This document shows, in pieces, positions 19,801 through 28,986 of a DNA stretch of 64,000 nucleotides. Numbering within the stretch: the first letter of the stretch is position 1; every line of letters begins with the position of its first letter. The DNA is from Cryptosporidium bovis (lineage: Eukaryota > Apicomplexa > Conoidasida > Eucoccidiorida > Cryptosporidiidae). The stretch covers positions 145,358-209,357 of the forward strand of contig VHIT02000041.1 of assembly GCA_009768925.2 (NCBI GenBank). Reading direction: 5' to 3'. The notes beneath the pieces were generated by a model, which did no database searches, was not told the DNA's origin, and saw nothing but the letters and a program-made list of their open reading frames with translations. Made by a program: the position numbers and the translations under genes.

Positions 19801-21287
19801 TTACCATTACTAACCGAACTATTACCTGCGCCATTGCTAGTATTATTGTTATTACTTGAATTATTAGCCGTCATACCCAATTGGGGATTAAAACCCATAT
19901 ATAATGAATTTGGGGATACCATCCTTTGAAGCATGAAAAATGGATTTATCAAGTTATTCTGTCCCGTAATTCCTGGCTGCGGAAACCTCATTCCTTGATG
20001 TGGTTGTGGTAAAGGTAATATTGTAGGTGGAAGCTGATTTATATTGTGAATCAAAGATGGAGAGGGCATTTTCAGACCACTACTATCTCTTGGATTCATG
20101 TTTGGTGATGAATTAGCTAAATCAATATTTTTTGCTGGTTCTGCTTTATTAGTTATATTTTCACTAGTAATATTCGTGGTTTGAATCTCAACTTTAGGAG
20201 AATTTGTCATTTTTGAATTTAAGTTAATCCCATTGTTTCCTGCTTCACTTATTGTAGCCACCTTTGAGGCAGGGTTATCATCCGCAGATGTTTCAATTTG
20301 TGTTGCCTGAATCGTCGGATTATGTGGGGAATTTATTAGTTGTTGAGTTTCCTGGCTTGTTTGTTGTTTCTGTTGTTGCTGCTGTGCATGCAAAACTGCC
20401 GGTAAAAGCAATGGATGTACTGGAAATGGTTGTAATCCTATGGAAGAGTGTCCTGGATGTGGAGGAAGGGGAGGAATTCCAATTGGATTGTTATTCCCAG
20501 AATGCAAAGCATTAAAAAGTATAGGATTATGAAACATCAATTGATTCATCTGAGGTTGATGTGAAACCAATGAATTAAGTAGTTGTGCTTGAAGTTGATT
20601 ATTCTGAATATTCTGATTTTGAGAGGATGAATCATTTTGCTGTACTTTTGGCTTTTGCATTTGTAAATGTTGTTGTTGTAATGCATTCAAAATCAAAATT
20701 TGGTGTTGATTAATCAAATCTGCTCCTGTTGGCTGTGTAACATTGATACTTCCTATATTGTTTGCCTGTATCTGTTGCAGATTTTGAGAAGAATCTAATT
20801 GAATGCCATTATACCCGCCAACAGGGTTAATATTTGCATTTCCACCCATTGTACTGACGTTTAGAGCTGCATTTCCTATTCCAGAAACATTCGATTTTGA
20901 AGTTGCTGCAGAGGCTTCTGTTGCTCTTGAGAAATTATGGTTTATTGGCATTACCGATGTTGTGTCATTCATCGCTGAAACATTTTTTTGAGTTACGTTA
21001 TTTTGATCACCTAAAACCGTATTATTTAAATTATTATTAGGGACTGCGTTTTCAACATGATTGTTACTTGCTTCCATCACATTTCCATCTTCAACAATAT
21101 TGCTATTACTGCTGGTATTCACTATTTCACCATTATCTGTATTAATAACATTTACACTGTTCATACTAGGTGATATTTGTATTGGAGGATTTGAATATTG
21201 AGATGTATGTATTTCACTCAAATTAGGAGCTTCTGTGGCCGTATGCTCCGTATTTATTACAGATTCAATATTATCCGAATCAGACAT
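16818..21287 (-). CDS. Large Asn/Gln-rich protein with three ordered blocks, possible transcription regulator
   Basis: 1489 residues, single exon. Most of it is Asn-, Ser- and Gln-rich low complexity; residues 1-560 form a Q/N-rich prion-like region. Three blocks look folded. Block 1, about 592-690, begins ERLHNHAESLVKTLLE and includes GVKLRLEWDKKRYCFKF and IEKAMWSAFVSVRHTLAKYC. The W-basic-F strands followed by an alpha helix with A and R are reminiscent of an AP2 DNA-binding fold, but this is weak. Block 2, about 939-1042 (PIFVLQKDEPGKKHSLVGLY to SMAGEYFGLLRKER), matches nothing I know. Block 3 is the C-terminal 65 residues, with five Cys/Lys-rich helical turns. A basic Gly/Arg/Tyr segment at about 810-935 could bind nucleic acid. 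A nuclear role is plausible but unproven. Confidence 0.8.
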   Translation of the reverse strand: MSDSDNIESVINTEHTATEAPNLSEIHTSQYSNPPIQISPSMNSVNVINTDNGEIVNTSSNSNIVEDGNVMEASNNHVENAVPNNNLNNTVLGDQNNVTQKNVSAMNDTTSVMPINHNFSRATEASAATSKSNVSGIGNAALNVSTMGGNANINPVGGYNGIQLDSSQNLQQIQANNIGSINVTQPTGADLINQHQILILNALQQQHLQMQKPKVQQNDSSSQNQNIQNNQLQAQLLNSLVSHQPQMNQLMFHNPILFNALHSGNNNPIGIPPLPPHPGHSSIGLQPFPVHPLLLPAVLHAQQQQQKQQTSQETQQLINSPHNPTIQATQIETSADDNPASKVATISEAGNNGINLNSKMTNSPKVEIQTTNITSENITNKAEPAKNIDLANSSPNMNPRDSSGLKMPSPSLIHNINQLPPTILPLPQPHQGMRFPQPGITGQNNLINPFFMLQRMVSPNSLYMGFNPQLGMTANNSSNNNNTSNGAGNSSVSNGNNASGSATVAAQPGILPNSGHVQIPNIPLLPPQGLLAAAAGIPSQQIPQVLNFINNGGGIMNNGEFFGQNILGGIANLSGIGGNFLMENDLERLHNHAESLVKTLLETSVPKAGVKLRLEWDKKRYCFKFTVYQVEEVTDSLGFQKKRMIPIDQDELFVNVNASKQLNIENIEKAMWSAFVSVRHTLAKYCDRQAGQRRQTSTSVSTTGATSLSRGLVQNNLTKMEDNNNSMIIGGGTGGKIKGYKKDELNINNLLDKKYLQGATNGNLISLNLAGAINGKSSYKADPYNTGNSPGVGSATVHGNANIGGNGRGKRGYAGTTTRSGRFVSLKYGYDDLMLSDDEGTMGGEQEYVGRKGRKPKYGNVNIAVGGGSSSGEDNNINGVISNNISSTNNRYAKTYITNRGRRGSGHSSNSNSGLGIYKTRGSGLSSDIYNNHDSITVATSNAPIFVLQKDEPGKKHSLVGLYAEWVDKHTIWDPRKGPLKTVFVSESFSKEDFNNDKRDILRFTTNNYIKWDPSHIITDLRSIHIPISMAGEYFGLLRKERTSNNDDESNNEGYLVKNNSDSVDEIDCDNKTNNNNDSENHNNKNVKESNTVTPITIKGNNVPNANQIRFVSNNEKYRNLLSSFNNSNDNMSSMGSDANEKYLEEKLFELETVDSVLVSTIQTTAALEQRKKKENKNSLATTIPTGSFLTSVFSHNHSNNNYNSDSTNEEDNLIGGNDRITINSNMYNSDDHLININNEEIQEYKHLILRFMHQQNGDDDFTLENNNNNSMLIDSNTENKDNTSQSFDSNNNVNSISKNGNRLASRGLKRRGTMRNGSIVDNDQIHNLNNLQSSSSNNQSAFNNDDNTEIRNNHPNALNSISNSSYSSNNYNQVPNGLTVTGTSEEGINFNSGMFGSGAIAASAMLESLITSVRGNSSDKYRQQQMLQAYPQNRFVSKKKCKETNEILAKYVNDLANEYCNRNFGSSNLADGYVNAFNSHVLKNCNKQ

Positions 21288-21995
21288 TTTTTATTTTTCA
21301 ATTCATATATCCTCTTATTAACCCACTTCCATACACAAAATTATATCTTGTTCAGATTTTGACTATTTATGTGCGTTGCGCCTATCAGAAGAGACAACAA
21401 CAGACGGATAGTTACATACACTTTTAGGGGTGACATTTTGTTGAGACATGCGTGAACGTATACATTAAATAATTGTATTTGAAATTTATATAAATGTTTT
21501 ATGAAATTATATCGAATATATTTATATTAAATATACACGACCACAGTGAAACATCTTTAGTTATCGATTTCTTTTGTATAACATTGTTTTTTTATTCTCT
21601 GTATCTCCCTTCTGTGAGCGCATTTTAGATCCAATACGATCCAGATTTTTGGGAGTATTCTTTAAATAATCGTCATATCATAGGTATCCTCAGAAACCAG
21701 GCGCATAGAGATATTTTTAATCCTCAAAACACTTAACTCGTTATCTTAATTTGCTGCTAAACAAATCTTTTTTGCTCACCCTTCTAATCTTTAAATTCAT
21801 TAGACCGGAGTTCCCGCCTAATGCTTATAATGGACGGTTTCTTCACCCCTCCCCACTCCCCACCCATGTTTTGACCCATGTATGGTTTTAGTTAAATATG
21901 TCTGTGAAATTTGTATATCTCCCTATTTTTTTCCAAATTTATCCCTCATTCGCTATTTGTTGTATTTGTTCTTCTTTATGTATTAAATATATTGT
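21288..21995. promoter_or_regulatory. Intergenic with C/G-run tract and E2F-like site
   Basis: Upstream of the Asn-rich gene. TTCCCGCC at 21811-21818 is E2F-like. At 21846-21865 four C-runs (C4 T C4 ACT C4 A C3) give a canonical G-quadruplex pattern on the minus strand, about 560 bp before the leftward start at 21287. No coding sequence is seen. Confidence 0.55.
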
Positions 21996-22808
21996 TTACT
22001 CAGTACTCTCCACTGTAACGTAAGATGAGGTATAGCAACAATCTGGACTATTGACTATTTTTACGTAAACCTCGTTTATTTTTGTAAGAAAGTTGTTTTT
22101 TTCTGCACTTTGTGGTGTAATGCTCTTTATTGTGGTACCTGAATTTTCATTTATTTCCTCTACGGCGGAATTTTTTAAAAATGTTCCAAAAATATGTTCT
22201 TCTACTTCAGCTGAATCGCAATCCAGAAAACTGAAAAATAGTCTGTAATTGCTGTCTTTTTTGTGATGGTGACACTCATTTACAATACTTGGACCTAGAT
22301 AGTAATTTTCGTAAATAAAGTTATTTTCGAGACTAAAAGTATTGTAATAACTAGAATAACTTTGTGTTTCATTCTGCATTATCGGAATGAGTGTTGATTC
22401 AGTATAACTGTCTTCTAAAATCTCGTGCAAACTTTCAATTTCATCATATGTTTCAACATCACAATCGTGATTATTTCGATTATCGTTTCTATTATCATTT
22501 ATTTGTACTTCATTCACGTAATTTACGTAAAATAATCTATCCTTTATTTCATTAACCTTATATTGAAATCTTTTTAATTTAATGATGGGTTGTTTGGTTC
22601 TAATTAAATTATCTAAATTTAATTGTTTTACTTTATTTTCGTGTTGTAAATTACCTTCGATTTCTCTTCTAAAAAATTCTAAGTTGTATATTTGACTTTT
22701 CATCAAACTTTCTATATTATTTATTGAATCTTCCATTGCGATATTAATCACTTCTGTAACTAGTTCTATTATAGAAATACATGTAAATGACCAAGTAGCT
22801 CCTTGCAT
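21996..22808 (-). CDS. Unidentified 270-residue protein
   Basis: Single exon. The first 24 residues are moderately hydrophobic (FTCISIIELVTEVINI), which may be a helix or a weak signal; Met25 is an alternative start. Residues about 25-110 are helical and charged, followed by an acidic Asn/Asp/Glu-rich middle and a C-terminus with FLTKINEVYVKIV. I recognise no family. Codon use is like the neighbours and the frame is intact, so it is probably a genus-specific gene. Confidence 0.65.
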   Translation of the reverse strand: MQGATWSFTCISIIELVTEVINIAMEDSINNIESLMKSQIYNLEFFRREIEGNLQHENKVKQLNLDNLIRTKQPIIKLKRFQYKVNEIKDRLFYVNYVNEVQINDNRNDNRNNHDCDVETYDEIESLHEILEDSYTESTLIPIMQNETQSYSSYYNTFSLENNFIYENYYLGPSIVNECHHHKKDSNYRLFFSFLDCDSAEVEEHIFGTFLKNSAVEEINENSGTTIKSITPQSAEKNNFLTKINEVYVKIVNSPDCCYTSSYVTVESTE

Positions 22809-23858
22809 TTTTATTTTTTCTTCTCAACACGTAAATTATGCCTATAGATACTAATTATTGCTTATTGTTTTAGATCAACGTTATTACATTCGCTTATTTT
22901 TAAATGTTGTTTATTTCTTGAATATTGGCTGGTCCTTACAAATCTTTTTCACAACCCTCAATACAAATTAATATAGAATGACACATTATTTACAAAAAAA
23001 TAGGTATATGCCATTTTTTATTATCATTTTATGGTAACATTATTTTCATAAATTGTTAGGATAAATAATTACATTCCCCTTTTAAAAGTAAAAGTTGTAC
23101 TTCTTATATACCCTTATTTTTTTCCTAATTAAATTTGAACGAAATTGATGCCATTTTTAAATGGGATGTTATTTATCTATTAACAATATTTATATTAAAT
23201 TTGTACACAAAATTGTCTAAAATAACTAATCCTCCATATATTTAAAAGAACTACGCGTTTATTGATAATTATATCTTTTTTTTCCTAATAGTCATTAATT
23301 CTAATTTTTATGTTGCACATACCGGAAATACATGCAATTTGACATGCATGTTAAAAACGAAGAAACAAAATAGAAAAAAATCAAATAAAAGGTGCAAAAT
23401 TTCAAATTGACATTTCATTAACAAATAAAAGAGTTATACCAAGTTTAGCTGAATATAAATAATAAAATGAAATAAAAAACTGATAATAGTGAAATAACGA
23501 AATTACTTTCAAGATGAATACTAAATAAATATTAAAACAAGTGGTGAAATGGTACAAATTAAAAATAAAATTGTTTTTTATTGAGTGTTTTCCAATACAT
23601 TACAAACAACAAACCTTAATAAATGAAATTATAATAAACAGTTAGAGTTCTCAACCATTGAAAAAAATGCTGTTGGCGGGAAAAGTATGCAAGTTCGAAA
23701 AAATGTGGAGTGATTAGATAATTACATAGGTGACTCGAGAGTATAATTATCATGTTCATGTTAATTTGCATTGAGTTTATTGTTCACTACTGACAGTGTG
23801 CATTTGGCTTGATTATTTTTTATTTTAATTTGTCTTTATATTTTATTAATTAGTTGTT
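22809..23858. promoter_or_regulatory. Divergent intergenic region with E2F site
   Basis: About 1.05 kb between divergent starts, strongly AT-rich. TTGGCGGGAAAA at 23673-23684 is a close match to the classical E2F consensus (reverse TTTTCCCGCCAA), 175 bp upstream of the hydrolase. A GCATG-containing stretch lies at about 23330-23350. Confidence 0.5.
23673..23684. promoter_or_regulatory. E2F consensus-like site
   Basis: TTGGCGGGAAAA, read TTTTCCCGCCAA on the other strand. It is the best match in the window to the classical E2F site and is 175 bp upstream of the alpha/beta hydrolase start. Confidence 0.55.
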
Positions 23859-25325
23859 ATGGAATACTTTATAAAAGAATACTCGGTAGCTCCAAATCAA
23901 TATTGTAGGGAAAAAGAGTTTTCAACAACTGGGTTTAAGAGTAGGAAAACTAATATAAAACATCACTACCATTTATTCAGAACTGATCAAAGCAAGGAGA
24001 GAAAAGGAACTGCTGTTTTGGTTCATGGATATTCAAGTCATACATTGGGCGAGTACTTGAATATAGTTGAAAACAAAGAATTTAATTATATTCATGATAA
24101 CTACTACTACTACTACAATGATAAAAATATAATTGAGAATCCTCTGCTAAAATCAAAGTATATAACAACATATACTGGGAGTTACATCGAATACTTTAAT
24201 AATAATGGTTACGATGTTATATCTTTGGATTTGGAGGGACATGGTTTTTCAAAGGGAAAAAAGTGCAATACAGACAATTTGGACAATAACTGCTATAATA
24301 TTATTCAAATGTTAGAAGTTGAGATGTCGAAATACAAACCAAATAAGAGAGATTATTTAAATAAGTATAATATAAGTGTGTATAATTGGAACTGTAAAGT
24401 AAATGGAGGCGAGAAGAATTTAAATGGAAGCAAACAATATAGTGTTGAAAGTGAAGAAAAAGAGAATTCTTATGGTGTAACAAATATGTTCAAGTATAAA
24501 TATGTTAACAATCAATTAGTTAATAGAAAGAAAGCAGCATGTATTCACTGTGACAGTAATGAATGTGTGTTTAAGAATGTTTTTGGTGATAAATTAGTTA
24601 TATGTGGAATATCTATGGGAGGAGCAACAGCTCTGAGACTTGTTGAATTAATTGGGCAGATAATTAAAGAAGACAAACAAGAATATTTGCAATTAATTAA
24701 ATGCATTAAGTCACGGATAATATGCACAATACTACTTTCACCAATGCTAAGTTTAGACTCTATTAAAAAAAAACCGTTGAACAGATTTCTTTTAATGTTT
24801 CTTTCAATAACATCATATTTATTTCCAGATTTACAGGTTGGAGGGAGAATTCAAAATCCGTCATGTGATTATTTATCTTTATTCTCCAAAAACGACCCCC
24901 TTTACTATTCAAAACGTGCAAAGGCACTTATGTGCAAGAGTTTACTCAGTTTTACGGACATTATAAGGAAAGATATAAGCTTTTACCCGGCAGATATACC
25001 TCTTCTTATTTGCCATTGTGTACACGACTCACTAACTGATTTTGAGGGAAGCAAACGGACAATAGAACTACTAAGCAAAGAATTTAGTGACATCAACAGC
25101 AATGTAGATCCTGAGTTTACTCTATGGCCCATAACCTCAAAAAAAATGTGGCATGTTTTGACAAGAGAAGTAGGATTTCAAGATTTACTCTTAAGAATAC
25201 TGGATTGGGTGTCTAAGAAGGAGATACAGCATGATAAAAAGTGCAAAAAAATTAATAAGATTGAGAAAACATCTCCAAAAAACCAACAAATATTTATTTC
25301 ATTTAAAAAAAAACTATTTTTTTAA
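23859..25325 (+). CDS. Alpha/beta hydrolase, serine aminopeptidase S33/monoacylglycerol lipase-like
   Basis: 488 residues. The core shows the family order: AVLVHGYSSHTLGEYLN (oxyanion HG), GYDVISLDLEGHGFSKGKK, then the nucleophile elbow G-I-S252-M-G-G, PLLICHCVHDSLTD with Asp390, and KKMWHVL with His432. Ser252/Asp390/His432 form a complete triad, so it should be active. These motifs are those of monoglyceride lipases and the related Plasmodium PST (lysophospholipase-like) proteins; substrate is not predictable. An insert of about 90 residues (150-240) with a Cys-rich end (CIHCDSNEC) separates the HGF strand from the nucleophile, longer than in MGLL. There is no signal peptide. The C-terminus ends in Lys/Phe-rich sequence. 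Confidence 0.88.
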   Translation: MEYFIKEYSVAPNQYCREKEFSTTGFKSRKTNIKHHYHLFRTDQSKERKGTAVLVHGYSSHTLGEYLNIVENKEFNYIHDNYYYYYNDKNIIENPLLKSKYITTYTGSYIEYFNNNGYDVISLDLEGHGFSKGKKCNTDNLDNNCYNIIQMLEVEMSKYKPNKRDYLNKYNISVYNWNCKVNGGEKNLNGSKQYSVESEEKENSYGVTNMFKYKYVNNQLVNRKKAACIHCDSNECVFKNVFGDKLVICGISMGGATALRLVELIGQIIKEDKQEYLQLIKCIKSRIICTILLSPMLSLDSIKKKPLNRFLLMFLSITSYLFPDLQVGGRIQNPSCDYLSLFSKNDPLYYSKRAKALMCKSLLSFTDIIRKDISFYPADIPLLICHCVHDSLTDFEGSKRTIELLSKEFSDINSNVDPEFTLWPITSKKMWHVLTREVGFQDLLLRILDWVSKKEIQHDKKCKKINKIEKTSPKNQQIFISFKKKLFF

Positions 25326-25598
25326 GAGTAAAAACAAATCATGTGTACTTAACTATTTTCCTTTAAACTTAATATAAACGAGGCGAACGTTTTTCGTATT
25401 ATTTGTCTATAGTATAATGTAGAAATCAAATTTATTGTTCATGCATTTCGTTCTTTTTTATTCAATTCCACTTCTTTTTATTTGTTTTCACTAAAACATA
25501 TATATAGAAATATTTGCATTTATTAGTTCGTGTAGTTTGTCCCTTATTTTCTCCATCTTTTTTAGAATTACAAAGTAGCGATACTGAATTGTCTTAAA

Positions 25599-27653
25599 TT
25601 ACTGTTTAATCCTTTGTTTAATAGTTTTCCAGTAGGAATGTATTGTACTCGCACCATTTTTTGATTTATTCTCAGAGTTGCTCCCGTATTTAGGTTGTAT
25701 TGCATTTTCATCACCACAGTAGTCATTTGGAAGATTAATGCCTTTTAATCCGTACTTCAAATCGGCATTAATAACTTCCAGATTTCCAACATAAGAACTA
25801 TAAGATAGTAATTGCTTTTTCTGCTTGTCTATTTTGTTTTTTAAATTGTTTATTTCAATTTGGTAATTTGTCTCTGTTTGAGCAAGTGCAAGTTTTGTTG
25901 ATATTAATTCTTTTTCTATTTCATCGTAACAGTATGAAAATTTTATATTCGAATCGCTATCTCTATTATTCTCTTTGCTTATTTTTCTATCATCAAGAAT
26001 TTCACTAGAATTTATTTTTAGAATAAACTGTTGTTTGTTTAGTTCAACATCCGAAACATGGCTATTCGCAGTTGAAAATGAACCGTGATAATAGTGATTG
26101 TTTTTAGGAATGGAAAACAACTCAGCCTCAACTTCATCCTGAATCTTTCCGGTCTTCTGATAGTAATCCAACTGTTTTTTAATGTCATCAAGTTGATTTT
26201 CCAAATTTGAGATATACTTCTCATAGTTATACTTTTCGGACTCCCTTAGACGTCTTAATTCATCTCTTACACCCGTAAGTTCGCTCACTTCTTGTTGAAG
26301 TAAGCAATAGTCATTTAAATCAACTAATTTTTGACTTTTAACTGCATTTTTGTCAATATTAATGCTATTTTCATCTTTATCTGTTAATAACTCAGAATCA
26401 TCATTTGTTCTCAGTTGCCTTATCTCATTCATTAAATCTGCCTCTCTTTGCTTCCAATTCTTTTCTTGTTCTGAATATATTTGAAGTTGTTGTTTTAGTG
26501 ACTTAATTTCCATATTATACTCATTAATTTTTCTTTTGTACTCCTCTTGTTCCATATACAAACGCTGAGTAAGTATATCAAATGAGGATGACGACTTAGA
26601 CGAGGAGTTACCTCCATTCGTTCTGTTTTTACTTGAATTCAAATTTTTGCTTGTATTTATATCTTTATTATTGATTCTTTCCAAATTATCCCCCGTAATT
26701 TCAGAAGAATTCTCATTGTATCGACACTCTGTATTATTTATTATTGGATTCGGATAGTAACTTGGAATTGAGTAATTATTTGTAGCAGTTGTTAAAATTT
26801 CTCGATTGTTATTTGTATTTTTACCGGAACAAGTTGTACCTTCACCATTCACATGAATTTCAACATCCACAACTGTTCCTGTTTCCGTCATTTCCTCGGT
26901 CTCCTTCACATTATCTGTCTGAAACTCTGCATCCTCTCTTATGGAAAACATTGGTATTCCAAGAGTGTGTTCGCTTGGGAACTTTTTGTTCTTTCCAGAA
27001 TCAAAATTTTTTTTTGTATCTCCTACATTAAACAAAGATGTAGTGTTTTCAATACCTAATTTTGTTTCCGATGTTTTTATTTGAAACTCGCCTATTTCAC
27101 TATAAACTGTAGTAAAACCTGACATCATAGATGCAGTGTCATCAAACCCCTCAGATACCTCACCTAAAGAGATACATGATATGTATGCTTCAATATATGA
27201 ATTAGGATCTGAACACTTAATTAGTGGTATCTCTATATGAGTCTGATCACCATCTGCATTCTCACCTAATTTTAGATTATTGGCGTAACGAGAAAGTTCT
27301 AACGGAACCTCACCTATAATAGTCGGCATTGGATTTTCCTTATATTTTCCGTATACCACGAGTCTCGAATCTTTTGGTAAAAAAATGTCATCTCTCTGTT
27401 TTGCTTTTGATGATTTATTTGACTTCTGAAACAATGTTGCTATTAATACCATTGATTGGTAAAATGGATGGATTATATTCCCATTCACACATGAAACTGA
27501 TTCCTTTCCTGATATTCTTTTTGGACCCCTCACCCAATCTATAGATATATCACATTCTTCATGTAAATATACGTGAAGATTCTCTATTTTTAAATCAAAC
27601 CTGAATTTCTCCGCATTTTGGCCTATATGCCTAACTGCTCTCACCAATTTCAT
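25599..27653 (-). CDS. NT-C2 (EEIG1/EHBP1-type) domain coiled-coil protein
   Basis: 684 residues. Residues 1-165 look like the N-terminal C2 domain of EEIG1/EHBP1: FRFDLKIENLHVYLHEECDISIDWVRGPKR, then a beta-rich series with FLPKDSRLVVYGKYKENPM, IIGEVPLELSRYAN and YIEAYISC. Such domains bind membranes or link coiled-coil scaffolds to them. Residues about 165-360 are Ser/Asn/Thr-rich. About 370-520 and 600-650 are coiled coil. No catalytic motif. In apicomplexans NT-C2 proteins of this build are poorly characterised. The frame is intact; the start is the first ATG and fits the domain boundary. Confidence 0.8.
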   Translation of the reverse strand: MKLVRAVRHIGQNAEKFRFDLKIENLHVYLHEECDISIDWVRGPKRISGKESVSCVNGNIIHPFYQSMVLIATLFQKSNKSSKAKQRDDIFLPKDSRLVVYGKYKENPMPTIIGEVPLELSRYANNLKLGENADGDQTHIEIPLIKCSDPNSYIEAYISCISLGEVSEGFDDTASMMSGFTTVYSEIGEFQIKTSETKLGIENTTSLFNVGDTKKNFDSGKNKKFPSEHTLGIPMFSIREDAEFQTDNVKETEEMTETGTVVDVEIHVNGEGTTCSGKNTNNNREILTTATNNYSIPSYYPNPIINNTECRYNENSSEITGDNLERINNKDINTSKNLNSSKNRTNGGNSSSKSSSSFDILTQRLYMEQEEYKRKINEYNMEIKSLKQQLQIYSEQEKNWKQREADLMNEIRQLRTNDDSELLTDKDENSINIDKNAVKSQKLVDLNDYCLLQQEVSELTGVRDELRRLRESEKYNYEKYISNLENQLDDIKKQLDYYQKTGKIQDEVEAELFSIPKNNHYYHGSFSTANSHVSDVELNKQQFILKINSSEILDDRKISKENNRDSDSNIKFSYCYDEIEKELISTKLALAQTETNYQIEINNLKNKIDKQKKQLLSYSSYVGNLEVINADLKYGLKGINLPNDYCGDENAIQPKYGSNSENKSKNGASTIHSYWKTIKQRIKQ

Positions 27654-28148
27654 GTTATTGTGCTCCTAATACAACAAAAATGTCTTTAACTATATTTATT
27701 ATGTTGTAGTTATTTATTTTGTCACTGTGCTTTTTTTCCTTGTGTATTTTTATTTTGTGATTCCCTGTCCTTGTAAATAAATTTAATTAAGGCGCTTAGT
27801 TTAGATCTTTATCAACTCCTAATTTTATTTCACGTTAGATAAGAATACAAAATTAATAAATCGATAATTATAGAACATTATTGTTGCTACTATTTAGTAC
27901 CAGTAAATTAAAACATATTCGATGATACATTTTGTTTATTAATTACTTTTTTTAACCCATTTTTCCCCAATACTTTTCCTTAATTTAACTTTAATTTGGA
28001 CATAACATTCATACAAACTGCATATTTGGAATAATCACTTTTATTATTTTAATTTAAAAAAGAACGAAGAACTAAAGTAAGTTTTACTAAAAAAATTATT
28101 ATTCCTATTAGATTATTTATAGTTAAAGTAATAGAATTTAAACGCAAA
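27654..28148. promoter_or_regulatory. Divergent promoter region
   Basis: Between the divergent NT-C2 and TMEM208-like genes. AT-rich; I see no strong motif apart from AAGGCGCTTA near 27789-27798, a weak E2F-like match. Confidence 0.4.
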
Positions 28149-28662
28149 ATGGCAGGCCAGTCAGCAAAAAGAATTGCTAAAGAAGCAGTAAAATACAAAT
28201 CAATATATTTTTATGTGTTAATGGCATCCTTAACAATTCAATTCTTCTTTAAAAAACTTTACAATCCCAGAATTCTCTTTGGAAGTACAGGGTTCGGATT
28301 CTCTGTTATTTCCGGAATATATGCATTCACGTACTCAAGTATTAAATCACGATTAAATGTTGGAGTTGGATACTCTATTTATCAAGATGTTTACATATTA
28401 AACACTTTTGTATCTATATTATCCATCTTTTCAATATACTCATGGTACATATTTTTACTTATTCCTGCCTATGCCATTTATAAAGTTGGAAAACTAATTG
28501 TTAATTGGGTATTTACTCCTGAACCTGTAAGTTTATTTTCTTTTTCAAAATAGGTAGTTTTAAAGCTAACAAATTTTACGTTCTATTATTCAATTATCTT
28601 CATCATTAACTTAGGAAATACGGATTCCACAAAAACTGGGAAACTCTAGAAAAAGGAGTTAA
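28149..28662 (+). CDS. TMEM208/SND2-like ER membrane protein, two exons
   Basis: The unspliced frame ends at 28553, but a GTAAGT donor at 28527 and an acceptor ending at 28614 (88-nt intron) extend it in frame: exons 28149-28526 and 28615-28662, 141 residues. The new tail is EIRIPQKLGNSRKRS, basic like the TMEM208 C-terminus. The body has two hydrophobic hairpins (about 23-60 and 82-118), with DVYILNTFVSILSIFSIYSWYIFLLIP matching, in position and pattern, the [20 protein letters not shown] segment of human TMEM208. SND2/TMEM208 takes part in SRP-independent targeting of proteins to the ER. Unspliced reading would end VSLFSFSK and lack the basic tail. Confidence 0.83.
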
Positions 28663-28986
28663 TGTTATTAGTTTATTAAATTACTAGATTTTTTAGACAG
28701 TCATTAACTATTCACTTATTAAATATATTACTCACTGAAAAATAAATTACTTATACACTAGATTACTTGCTTACATGCATATTGTATTTATTAATAATTA
28801 ATCTATCATCTATTTATTTCCTTATTTGATCTGATCACTGTGCCTTTAGATGAAGACAGTTTTAAGCAGAGTAAATATGATAAATATTTGCAACGCATCA
28901 AAGTAATAATCATAAACTGAAGTTCAAAGTATATAGATAATGGAAACAATAGATGCAGAAACTATTAATGTTTATAACATAAAAAT
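28663..28986. other. Convergent intergenic
   Basis: AT-rich 3' flanks of the TMEM208-like gene and the leftward gene ending at 28987. Nothing else seen. Confidence 0.5.
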
